Source of the DNA: Methanoculleus oceani
Lineage (GTDB): Archaea > Halobacteriota > Methanomicrobia > Methanomicrobiales > Methanoculleaceae
Assembly: GCF_023702065.1 (NCBI RefSeq)
Contig: NZ_QFDM01000001.1
Location: forward strand, 744,001 to 808,000
Reading direction: 5' to 3'
Length of the DNA: 64,000 nucleotides
Positions 1 through 7,132 of the stretch are shown piece after piece. Positions within the stretch are counted from its first letter, which is position 1, and each line of letters begins with the position of its first letter. Position numbers and translations under genes: made by a program. The notes beneath the pieces are model-generated. The model was not told the origin of the DNA. It ran no database searches and saw only the letters and a program-made list of their open reading frames with translations.

Positions 1-680
1 TGCCGGAGGAGTTCTACCCGCAGTCGATCTTTCCCGAAGCCCGGTCGGTGATCGTCATCGGCCTCCCGGTCCACCTCCCGGTGCTCGAGACCTCGCCTTC
101 GATCTACTATCACGAGCTCTATAAGACCGTCAACACCCTGCTCGACCAGTACACCTACCGGCTCGCCTCATTCCTCAATGACTGCGGCTACCCCTCGGTC
201 TTCGTCCCCCGGGACGGCTACGGGAGCATCGAAGTCCTCCAGAAAAACCCCATCGCCTTCTTCTCGCACCGTCACGCCGCGCTCCTCGCGGGGCTCGGGA
301 CCTTCGGCGTGAACAACACCCTCCTCACGCCGGAGTACGGCCCCCGGGTCCGGTTCGGCTCGGTCCTCACCGCCGCGGACCTCCCTCCCGACCCTCTGCG
401 GGAGGAGAACCTCTGCACCCGGTGCATGCTCTGCGTCAGCGCCTGCCCCGTGGGCGCGCTCGATGATCTGGACTATCCCGAGGGGCTCACGGACAAGGCC
501 GCCTGCGCGCGAAACAGCGCCGACCTCGCCCGGCGCCACATCTCCCCCTGCGGTATCTGCATCAAGGTCTGCCCGGTGGGGGAGGACCGGCGGCACTACG
601 GCCGCAAAGCCCCTGGAGGAGGCGAAGACCCTCGCCACCGCCGGGCCCGCGAGCATGTCGGGAAATTCGGCGGGCTATAG
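1..680 (+). CDS. QueG-like 4Fe-4S double-cluster protein, 5' end outside window
   Basis: The reading frame is open from base 3, so the gene begins before the window. The visible part ends with two iron-sulfur motifs: CTRCMLCVSACP (C-x2-C-x2-C-x3-CP) and later a lone Cys followed by CGICIKVCP. This paired arrangement, and the segment before it (ARSVIVIGLPV, then AALLAGLGTFGVNNTLLTP), match the epoxyqueuosine reductase-like family (COG1600). Bacterial QueG reduces the epoxide of a tRNA queuosine precursor. Archaeal homologues often lack a proven substrate, so the substrate here is unknown. The C-terminus stops soon after the second cluster, without the HEAT repeats of bacterial QueG. It converges with the next gene across a short A/T-rich spacer. 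Confidence 0.8.
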   Translation, partial: PEEFYPQSIFPEARSVIVIGLPVHLPVLETSPSIYYHELYKTVNTLLDQYTYRLASFLNDCGYPSVFVPRDGYGSIEVLQKNPIAFFSHRHAALLAGLGTFGVNNTLLTPEYGPRVRFGSVLTAADLPPDPLREENLCTRCMLCVSACPVGALDDLDYPEGLTDKAACARNSADLARRHISPCGICIKVCPVGEDRRHYGRKAPGGGEDPRHRRAREHVGKFGGL

Positions 681-699
681 GCCCGCCACAAAAAAGGGG

Positions 700-1398
700 T
701 TATTCTTTTTTCACCCTGCCCATCAACTGGTCCATCATCTCCGGCGCCCGATCGCGCAGGCCGAGCCCGACAATGATGGCGATCGCCGCACCGAGGCCGA
801 GCCCGACTCCCCAGGCGACCGGGACGACGAAGACGTAGATGATCGAGAGGTCGATCAAGAGCTGCTGGAGCGCGAGGATGGCGACGACGAAGTAGAGGAA
901 CGCCCGCAGCAGCATCGTGATCAGTCCGAAACCCTGGATCTGCTGCGTCTCACCCATGTTCTGGAGGATGTCTATCAGCCAGTCGATCAGGATGATCCCG
1001 ATGACGAGGATCAGGATGAACGCGACGATGTTCGGGATGTAGGCCACGATGGCCGCGACCGCCGCTGTCAGGGTCGGGATCTGCAGGACGCTGACCGCTG
1101 CGAGGATCGCGATGAGGTAGATGAACCAGCGGACGATGAGGTCGAAGAGGCGGCTTATGTTCATCGTGGATCGTTCAATCTGTTTGCCGGCCGATGTCTT
1201 CCGGAGTGCGTCGTCGACACCGAGCCGGTCGAGGAGCTCGGCAACGACTCTGCCGAGGATGCGTCCGATGATCCAGCCGATGATGAGGATGATGATCGCT
1301 GCAATGAGGTTTGGTAGAAACAGAATGACGTTACGGGCCAGTTCTTCAACCGGCTCAAATGGCGCCAAAATTTGCGCCGTGAGGTCTCCATTTGCCAC
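700..1398 (-). CDS. MscS-like conserved TM-helix membrane protein
   Basis: This 232-residue protein has about five hydrophobic segments (roughly residues 25-48, 88-108, 118-142, 158-180 and 188-215). It carries two amphipathic repeats typical of the conserved TM helix family related to small mechanosensitive channels: a glycine-rich GWIIGRILGRVVAELL segment, then a region with predicted pore helices. No large beta domain of MscS is present. The start is GTG at 1398. A TATA box on the minus strand at 1430-1439 puts the transcript start near 1408, giving a leader of about ten bases. A channel or membrane-stress role is family inference. Confidence 0.7.
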   Translation of the reverse strand: MANGDLTAQILAPFEPVEELARNVILFLPNLIAAIIILIIGWIIGRILGRVVAELLDRLGVDDALRKTSAGKQIERSTMNISRLFDLIVRWFIYLIAILAAVSVLQIPTLTAAVAAIVAYIPNIVAFILILVIGIILIDWLIDILQNMGETQQIQGFGLITMLLRAFLYFVVAILALQQLLIDLSIIYVFVVPVAWGVGLGLGAAIAIIVGLGLRDRAPEMMDQLMGRVKKE

Positions 1399-1429
1399 GG
1401 TATACCACCGGGGAAGGATATGGCAGGTA

Positions 1430-1439
1430 CTATATAAAC
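1430..1439 (-). promoter_or_regulatory. TATA box of the TM-helix gene
   Basis: The minus-strand sequence GTTTATATAG lies about 30-40 bases before the GTG start at 1398, at the spacing expected for an archaeal promoter with a short leader. Confidence 0.6.
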
Positions 1440-1515
1440 TTTGATGTGCCCGCTCTCTCCCCGGAGTCCGGGAGCTCCGGCCGCGGAGCCCCTGTAATTC
1501 CGGTATCCGGGGGAT

Positions 1516-3771
1516 CTACTCCGTGATTCCCGCAGCCGCCGGGACGCGGGAGTGCCCGGTGTAGCGGTACATGAGCGCGAGAACCGCCGGCATCACGACG
1601 ATCGCGCCCACGAGCGAGAACCCGACGGTGATGACCGTCACGATCCCGAAGTTGCTGATGATGTTGAATGTCGAGAGGGTGAGCGCCGAGAACCCGAAGA
1701 CTGTCGTCAGCCCGGATACCGTGATGGCCGTCCCGATCTTCTGCACGGCGGTCTGGATGGCGTCGAGGAACTCCATGCCCCGGGCGAGTTCCTCCTCGCA
1801 CCGTTCCATGATCAGGATGGTGTACTCGGACGCGACGCCGATCGTCATCGACCCGAGGACGGCCGTCAGCGGGGTGTAGTCGAGGCCGAGGAGATACATG
1901 ATCGCTCCGTTCCAGCCCACGATGAAGACGATCGGAATGACTGGCGAGACGGCGCCGAATTTCCGGTAGACCAGGAGCAGGAACCCGAGGATGAAGGCGA
2001 ACCCGAGCACGGTCATGAACGTCTTCGACTCGCTGATATCGTCCATGAGGGCAGCGAACATCTCCAGCTGGCCGGTGACCTTCACCGTCACGCCGGCCGG
2101 CGGGTTGTTCCACGCAACGTCGCCCTGTATCCTCCCGATGAGGTCGCGGGCGACGCTCATCTCCATATCGACCGTCGAGAACTCGAGCACCGCCTCCATG
2201 TTCCCGTTGAGGTAACGCTTCAGGGTCGACTCCGGGATCCGGGCGGTGACCTCGTCGATCTCTCCCCTGGTTGAGGGCAGCACCCCGTCGTTGTGCTCCC
2301 GGATCAGGGTTGCGATGCTGGTGACGCCGGTGATCTTGTCGTTATGCTCCTGCTCGTAGACCCCGAACCGATCTATCCAGGCAAGCGTCTCCGGGCTCCG
2401 GACGTCGTCTGCGGTCACGACGACCGGGATGGTGCTTGTTGCCCCCATTGTCCGGGTGATCTTCCCCAGATCCTGGAGGGCGGGCATATCGTCGGGAACG
2501 AAGGTCTTCTCGTCCGCGCTGATGGGGACCCTCTCGTCGAGGTAGTAACCCCCTGCCGCGACCACTGCAAAGAGCATGATGACGGGAAGCGGGTACTTTG
2601 CGACGGTGTAGGCCAAACGTCCGAGGAAGCGGTCATACCGTTCGATGAAGACGTTCCCGGGCTTTGGGGCGGGGTTGGAGGCCGTAGCCGCCTTCGGCCG
2701 GTAGCGGGTGGCGATTGCAAAGACCGGGACGATGATGAGCGCCGCGGTGTAGCAGGAGACGACTCCTATGGTGCAGACGATACCGAAGTCGCCCACCATC
2801 GGCACCGGCCCGAAAAGCATCGCGATGAATCCGAGCGCCGTCGCCGACATCGCGACCAGGACCGAGGGCCCCATCTGCGTGACGGTGGCCCATACGGCCT
2901 CCGGAATCGTGCCGTGCCGGATCTCCTCGTCGAACCGGGCATGGAACTGGATCGCGTAGTCGATCCCGATCCCGATGAGCACCGGGAACGCCCCGATCAC
3001 CACCATGCTGACCGGGATGCCGAAGAGGCCCATGAACCCGAAGGTCATGATCAGCCCGACGGCCACGATCCCGACGGGGAGGAGGCTGTAGCGAACGTGG
3101 GAGAAGAGAAGCATCACCGCGAGGACCATGAGAAGCATGGCCGCAAGGATCAGCATGCCCATCTGCCCCCCCATCTCTTCTTCCATCTCCTTTGAGAATG
3201 CCGGGTTCCCGGAGACCGTGACCGCGAGGCCGGGCGGGGGCTCCGATATGCCGATGGCGGACTCGATGTTCCCGAGGATCTGCATCTGGGCCTCCAGGGA
3301 GACACCCGGCTCGAGGGCGATGACGCTGATCGTCATCAGGTCCGAGGGCAGCATCCTCTCGACCATCTCCGGTGGGGCCTGTCCAATGATCCCGTCGATC
3401 TCCGCTTTGGACGACGGCAGGGTGCCGCCGTTGGCCTGTTTGAGGAGATCGACCACACCGGAGACTTCGTCGACGTAGCGCTCGTTCCTGAGGTCTTCCT
3501 GGAGATTGTCGATATACCTGAGGACATCGGGGTTCCGGACGCTGTCCGCCTCGTAGATGAGCATGATCGCGTCGGAGCCGTAGGTCTCGGTGTAATGGTC
3601 CAGGAGCGCGCCGCGTGGGGTGGACTTGTCGACGTAGGTGTCGTCGCCGGTCTGCATCGTCACCATCGAGAGCCCGAAGAACGCCACGATGAAGACGGCC
3701 GCGGCGACCCCGGCGACGGTCCAGGTGCGGTTGTTGATGGCTGCGGCGAGCCACTCGTACGGGTTCTTCAT
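1516..3771 (-). CDS. RND superfamily exporter, HAE3/MMPL type
   Basis: The 751-residue protein has the RND duplication. TM1 (about 20-37) is followed by a large extracytoplasmic loop and TM2-6. After a linker with TM7 (about 400-420), a second large loop and TM8-12 follow. The charged residue of TM4 is in GIGIDYAIQF, and the matching position in the second half is GVASEYTILIMER, with Glu in place of Asp. The family exports hydrophobic or amphiphilic molecules using the ion gradient; the cargo here is unknown. The ATG overlaps the stop of the upstream CO-dehydrogenase-like gene as ATGA, so the two are translationally coupled and probably act in one process. Confidence 0.88.
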   Translation of the reverse strand: MKNPYEWLAAAINNRTWTVAGVAAAVFIVAFFGLSMVTMQTGDDTYVDKSTPRGALLDHYTETYGSDAIMLIYEADSVRNPDVLRYIDNLQEDLRNERYVDEVSGVVDLLKQANGGTLPSSKAEIDGIIGQAPPEMVERMLPSDLMTISVIALEPGVSLEAQMQILGNIESAIGISEPPPGLAVTVSGNPAFSKEMEEEMGGQMGMLILAAMLLMVLAVMLLFSHVRYSLLPVGIVAVGLIMTFGFMGLFGIPVSMVVIGAFPVLIGIGIDYAIQFHARFDEEIRHGTIPEAVWATVTQMGPSVLVAMSATALGFIAMLFGPVPMVGDFGIVCTIGVVSCYTAALIIVPVFAIATRYRPKAATASNPAPKPGNVFIERYDRFLGRLAYTVAKYPLPVIMLFAVVAAGGYYLDERVPISADEKTFVPDDMPALQDLGKITRTMGATSTIPVVVTADDVRSPETLAWIDRFGVYEQEHNDKITGVTSIATLIREHNDGVLPSTRGEIDEVTARIPESTLKRYLNGNMEAVLEFSTVDMEMSVARDLIGRIQGDVAWNNPPAGVTVKVTGQLEMFAALMDDISESKTFMTVLGFAFILGFLLLVYRKFGAVSPVIPIVFIVGWNGAIMYLLGLDYTPLTAVLGSMTIGVASEYTILIMERCEEELARGMEFLDAIQTAVQKIGTAITVSGLTTVFGFSALTLSTFNIISNFGIVTVITVGFSLVGAIVVMPAVLALMYRYTGHSRVPAAAGITE

Positions 3772-4157
3772 CTGCGCTCCTCCTGCGTGCTCGCCCCGTA
3801 CTCGCCGACGATCGCGAGAGTCACCGCATGGGCGATCTCCGTGTCGTTCCTGCCGGCGGGCTCGATACCGTACTCCTCTGCGATGCGCCGGAGCTTCGCG
3901 GGGTCGAGAATCCGGTATCCCCGGGCGGAGGTCTCCGCCGCTACCGTGAGAACGGACGAGAGCAGGGATGTTGTGATCTCCCCGTCCATGGCGAGACGGT
4001 GGAGCAGGGCAACGGCCCGCCGGTAGTCTGCCGGGGGGAGGAACCCTGCTTCGGTCCAGACCTGGTCGGTCTCCTCGAAATGCGGCTCTTTACAGGGTAT
4101 TTTGTGGTGGGTCGGCCTCCGGCAGGGTCCGGTACTACAGGTGGTTGCGCAGTTCAC
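3768..4157 (-). CDS. Stand-alone mini CO-dehydrogenase N-terminal-like protein
   Basis: This 129-residue protein resembles only the N-terminal part of anaerobic CO dehydrogenase catalytic subunits (CooS). The first residues, NCATTCSTGPCRRP, recall the CooS B-cluster motif C-x2-C-x2-GPCR, followed by another Cys (KIPC). Residues from about 80 on (RGYRILDPAKLRRIAEEYGI, then a segment ending IVGEYG) match the CooS helical region. The C-cluster and Rossmann domains are absent. I chose GTG at 4157 because GAGGAG precedes it by about five bases. ATG at 3989 is a shorter alternative. The reading frame continues open upstream but lacks a good start there. The 3' ATGA overlap with the RND gene suggests a real, translated gene rather than debris. 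Confidence 0.55.
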   Translation of the reverse strand: MNCATTCSTGPCRRPTHHKIPCKEPHFEETDQVWTEAGFLPPADYRRAVALLHRLAMDGEITTSLLSSVLTVAAETSARGYRILDPAKLRRIAEEYGIEPAGRNDTEIAHAVTLAIVGEYGASTQEERR

Positions 4158-4388
4158 GTCTCTCCTCGTTATAAGTGGCTCATCTGTTGGGGGTACTGTT
4201 TCTGTGGGACCGGAGATGAACTTACTGCAACCCGGACGGGGACTGGTACCGGGATCCGGTGCCCGGACAGGATTCTTTGCAGCCGGTTCTCGTGTGCTTC
4301 CCATATCGATCAGTATTGGAGAGTCCGGGGGTTCAAGATTCTCCCGTATATGTACGGGTTTTATATGCGGCAGGGTTCCACACGATGT
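4158..4388. promoter_or_regulatory. Divergent control region between mini-CooS/RND and HTH regulator
   Basis: This 231-base spacer holds the ribosome site of the mini-CooS gene (minus strand, GAGGAG) with a TTATAA just upstream, and the promoter of the regulator. A perfect inverted repeat CCCGTA-TATG-TACGGG (4343-4358) abuts the plus-strand TATA box TTTATATG (4360-4367). That places the repeat over the TFB recognition element, a good position for a repressor or activator site. Confidence 0.55.
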
Positions 4389-5072
4389 ATGCGCAAGATG
4401 ACCGTCGAGGTCTGCCTGAAGGATCCGCTGATGGGCATGCCCCCCGACGCAGAGGATCTCAACCGGGCGGTGAACGACCTCCTGGACAGGGTCGAATCCG
4501 TGAACGTCCTCGAGCTGCTCAAGATGAACTTTGAGCGGGGGGAGGAGACGGTGGTCGCCGAGATCACGATGAAAGAGGGATACACCGCGGACGACCTTGA
4601 GTTCCCGGAAATCCTCGGGTCTCTTGAGGTGCTCAAGGCCGACGGCCGGACCTACACCTGTCTTGTGCGGTACGTCATCCGGGACGAGTTCCTGCTGGAG
4701 AAGATGCGCGAATTCGACCTGGACGTCATCTGGGCCTCCCCCATATACAAGTCCCGCGACCTGTTCGTCCACACCTGCATCGGCGACGCCGAGAACCTGA
4801 ACAAGATCCTCCGTCTCATGTCCACCTACGGGGAGGTCCGAAACGTCATCTTCGAGGAGGCAACCTTTTCCGGGAACGATCCGCTCTCGCGGCTCACTCC
4901 CCGGCAGAGGGACCTTTTGATCGCGGCAAAACAGTATGGCTACTACGAGTATCCGCGCAGGATCAACAGCCAGCAGCTCGCGGAGAAGGTGGGCATCAGC
5001 AAAGCCACCGCGATCGAGCACCTGCGAAAGGCAGAGGCACGGCTCATCTCCACGCTCCTTGCAGGGTACTGA
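4389..5072 (+). CDS. Bacterio-opsin activator-type HTH regulator
   Basis: The 227-residue protein has an N-terminal sensor-like region (about 1-150) and a C-terminal HTH_10 domain: LTPRQRDLLIAAKQYGYYEY, then LAEKVGISKATAIEHLRKAE. This is the hallmark of archaeal Bat-type regulators. The start ATG at 4389 (or 4398) follows a TATA box by about 25 bases, so the mRNA is nearly leaderless. Longer in-frame extensions upstream run through the promoter and were rejected. It is divergent from the mini-CooS/RND operon and is an obvious candidate regulator of it (inference). The ligand is unknown. Confidence 0.8.
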   Translation: MRKMTVEVCLKDPLMGMPPDAEDLNRAVNDLLDRVESVNVLELLKMNFERGEETVVAEITMKEGYTADDLEFPEILGSLEVLKADGRTYTCLVRYVIRDEFLLEKMREFDLDVIWASPIYKSRDLFVHTCIGDAENLNKILRLMSTYGEVRNVIFEEATFSGNDPLSRLTPRQRDLLIAAKQYGYYEYPRRINSQQLAEKVGISKATAIEHLRKAEARLISTLLAGY

Positions 5073-5466
5073 CGGCAGGCGTCGCCTGCCCCGATACACC
5101 ATAGAAACATCCCCGGGAAAGCGGTTCGGGCGGCGGCTCGGCCACGCACAAGCCCGCCGCCGGATACGTTCCAGAGCATGTTGATGACCTATCTTGGTCT
5201 TCGTAGGATATTCCTATCCGGATCTGTTCGTTTGGGTGGTATCGCTCTTGCGTGCTGCTCTCATCCGTCCTCGTCAGAGCAGCCTTTCTCGAAGGCGGGT
5301 ATGGCCCGGCCCGGCGTTCCGGCCCGTTCGGTGTGGGGCGGTGTATGCCCGGCCTCTGGCGGGCGGTTGCTCCGGTGGACGGTCTCGCGAGGAGATGGTT
5401 CTCTCTCGCTGTTCTAGCCGTCTCTCTTCGGAAACCATAAGTGTGTTGCAACTCAATAGAGGTGCA
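5073..5466. other. 394-base intergenic region
   Basis: No convincing gene was found. It begins with the hairpin at 5074-5090, one base after the stop codon. The rest is GC-rich with a short repeat GGATA-TTCC-TATCC around 5205-5220. Its end holds the promoter region of the TrmB gene, including the perfect palindrome GTTGCAAC at 5445-5452, 15 bases before the ATG. Confidence 0.5.
5074..5090 (+). terminator. 7-bp triloop hairpin after stop codon
   Basis: GGCAGGC-GTC-GCCTGCC is a perfect 7-bp stem with a three-base loop, beginning one base after the stop of the HTH regulator. No T-tract follows, so it may act as an mRNA end or stability element rather than as a terminator. Confidence 0.45.
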
Positions 5467-6222
5467 ATGACTTCGGAGATTGTCCCCGGGCTCCGGGCTC
5501 TCGGAATGAACGAGTACGAGGCGAACGTCTACTCCACGCTCGTCGGGTTGCAGAAAGCGACCGCGCGGGATATCCATGAGGTGAGCGGGGTCCCCAGGGG
5601 ACGGATCTACGAGATCTTGAACGACCTGGCCCGGCGGGGGTTCATCGGTGTGGAAGAAGGTTCTCCGGCCTCCTACTACGTGCTCGACATCGACGTGGTC
5701 TTCGATCGGCTCAAAGACGATTACATCCGTTCTCTCAATGAGACACGCGAGGCGTTGAAGAGCCTCTCGGTCAAACCGCGCCTCCCCCCTGTCTCGTTCT
5801 TCATCCTCCGGAGCGGCTGGGCAATCGACAACCATATCTCCTCGCTCTTCCGCCGGGTGAAGAAGAGCATGGTGATCCTCTGCCACAACCCCGAATTTCT
5901 CCAGAGATACTACACGGTCATCAAGCCGCTTGAGAGGAAGATCGATCTCTACGTGGTCGTACGGAGAAAGGAGGACTACGCAGACATCAACCTTCCCATC
6001 TACGAGGCCGGAGGAGCCGTCATCGACCTCCTGGACGTCCGGCCGGTGAAAGAGTCCGTGGTAGACGGCGTGAGGACGGACGAGTGTGCGATCCTGGCCG
6101 ACGGCCGGGACTTCCTCGCCATCGCCACCGCGGGGTCCGGGCGGCACGCGGTGATCGGCTCGGAGATGCCGCTCATCAACTATCTGCAGAAGACGATCGT
6201 CGAGCGGCTCACTGAGACGTGA
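5467..6222 (+). CDS. TrmB-family transcriptional regulator
   Basis: The 251-residue protein starts with a winged helix (about 1-75): LRALGMNEYEANVYSTLVGL, then ATARDIHEVSGVPRGRIYEI, the classic TrmB DNA-binding signature. A middle dimerisation helix (about 85-110) follows. The C-terminal domain resembles the phospholipase D-like TrmB effector fold (VKKSMVILCHNPEFLQRYY, then VVVRRKEDY). In the family the effectors are sugars or other metabolites; here the ligand is unknown. ATG at 5467 was chosen because the winged helix begins directly after it. The longer open frame from 5194 has no homologous content. GTTGCAAC just upstream could be an autoregulatory site. Confidence 0.83.
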   Translation: MTSEIVPGLRALGMNEYEANVYSTLVGLQKATARDIHEVSGVPRGRIYEILNDLARRGFIGVEEGSPASYYVLDIDVVFDRLKDDYIRSLNETREALKSLSVKPRLPPVSFFILRSGWAIDNHISSLFRRVKKSMVILCHNPEFLQRYYTVIKPLERKIDLYVVVRRKEDYADINLPIYEAGGAVIDLLDVRPVKESVVDGVRTDECAILADGRDFLAIATAGSGRHAVIGSEMPLINYLQKTIVERLTET

Positions 6223-6243
6223 GGGGGCGACCGGCCGGGCCGG

Positions 6244-6262
6244 ACCCTCTCTGCATGAGGGT
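6244..6262 (+). terminator. Hairpin downstream of TrmB gene
   Basis: ACCCTC-(7 bases)-GAGGGT lies 22 bases after the stop codon, preceded by a second GC-rich repeat (CCGGC-CGG-GCCGG, 6231-6243). These two hairpins are plausible 3'-end structures; no T-tract is present. Confidence 0.35.
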
Positions 6263-6363
6263 GCCCGGCACCGTTCTGCAATGGCAACCCTTCAGGCCCG
6301 GGGAATAGGCGTGCAACCGTCCGGACGTATTTGCCACCTGCACTCTGTTCAGCAGTTCCCGTC

Positions 6364-6711
6364 TCATTCGTCCGGGATCCGGACTGTCTTCAGCCGTTCC
6401 CGTAGCACAGGTATATCGGACCGTGCCGTCTCCCAGACGATCTCAAGACTGACACCGAAATAGTGATGGATGAGTTCGTCCCGCATTCCGGCGATGAACC
6501 GCCACGGAACCTCGGGGTGCCGCTTTTTAAACGACTCAGGGAGGCCCTTTACCGCTTCTCCGGGGATCTCCAGGTTCCTGACGACCGCATCCTGTGTCCT
6601 GATATCGGCAATGAACTCGTCGTATGTCATCTCAGAGGTGTATAGAAGGATGCGTTCGACGGCCTCAGTGATGTCACCGCAGAGGGGGCGGATCTCCGAT
6701 CGTTCAGGCAT
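6364..6711 (-). CDS. HepT-like HEPN toxin (DUF86)
   Basis: The protein (115 residues from the ATG at 6711) carries the HEPN RNase signature RX4HXY in RDELIHHYF near residue 80, within the helical DUF86 fold. Family members are RNases or tRNA-targeting toxins. They are neutralised when the partner nucleotidyltransferase adenylylates the Tyr of this motif, and that Tyr is present here. The start overlaps the end of the upstream antitoxin gene by eight bases, so the pair is one operon. Confidence 0.85.
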   Translation of the reverse strand: MPERSEIRPLCGDITEAVERILLYTSEMTYDEFIADIRTQDAVVRNLEIPGEAVKGLPESFKKRHPEVPWRFIAGMRDELIHHYFGVSLEIVWETARSDIPVLRERLKTVRIPDE

Positions 6712-6997
6712 AAGCGACCTCAGTGGCCACCCGGTCACGGATCAGCGGCTTGAGGGCATCGGGGGTCACCAGGTCGACGGGGGCATCGAGTGCGGCTGAG
6801 AGGTACTCTTCGAGCTCGATGAAAGTGAAGAACCCGACCGGCCGGGAGAACTCAACGAGGATATCGATGTCACTCGTCTCGGTCTGCTCGCCACGTGCGA
6901 CCGAGCCGAAGATGCCGATCCGGCTGACGCAGAACCGTGCAGCAATATCACCCTTGAGGCGCTGCAGGGTCGCGAAGACTTCTTCCCGGGATTTCAT
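6704..6997 (-). CDS. MntA-like minimal nucleotidyltransferase antitoxin
   Basis: The 97-residue protein has the minimal nucleotidyltransferase signature GS-x10-DxD ([20 protein letters not shown], near residues 31-50), with both catalytic aspartates. It is encoded immediately before and overlapping the HEPN gene, the standard HEPN/MNT arrangement. Its expected role is to modify the HEPN partner with AMP and so silence it. The start ATG at 6997 follows an AT-rich stretch (around 7010-7030) that may hold the promoter. Confidence 0.87.
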   Translation of the reverse strand: MKSREEVFATLQRLKGDIAARFCVSRIGIFGSVARGEQTETSDIDILVEFSRPVGFFTFIELEEYLSAALDAPVDLVTPDALKPLIRDRVATEVAYA

Positions 6998-7058
6998 GGA
7001 TACTGATATTCTGGTGGGGAGGTATTAATGGGTTGCTGCGATGTGAGAGGACGGCGTC

Positions 7059-7112
7059 CGGGCCGCCCCCGGGCATCCGCTGTCGCCGACAGGGGGGTGT
7101 AGGGGCGGCCCG
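7059..7112. terminator. Nested inverted repeat between MNT/HEPN and serpin genes
   Basis: An 11-bp perfect repeat (CGGGCCGCCCC at 7059-7069 with GGGGCGGCCCG at 7102-7112) encloses a second hairpin CTGTC-GCC-GACAG (7080-7092). It lies 20 bases beyond the serpin stop codon and upstream of the MNT promoter. It most likely marks the serpin mRNA end, but a control role for the toxin operon cannot be excluded. Confidence 0.45.
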
Positions 7113-7132
7113 TCCCCCTCTCCTTCCGCACC

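Noticed and set aside
2293-3195. 300-codon plus-strand frame inside the RND gene
   Set aside because: It is an antisense shadow in GC-rich DNA with a low-complexity Asp/Arg/His-rich translation.
4158-5102. Long minus-strand open frame continuing upstream of the mini-CooS gene
   Set aside because: It is antisense to the Bat-type regulator, has no ribosome site upstream of 4157 and no recognisable homology there.
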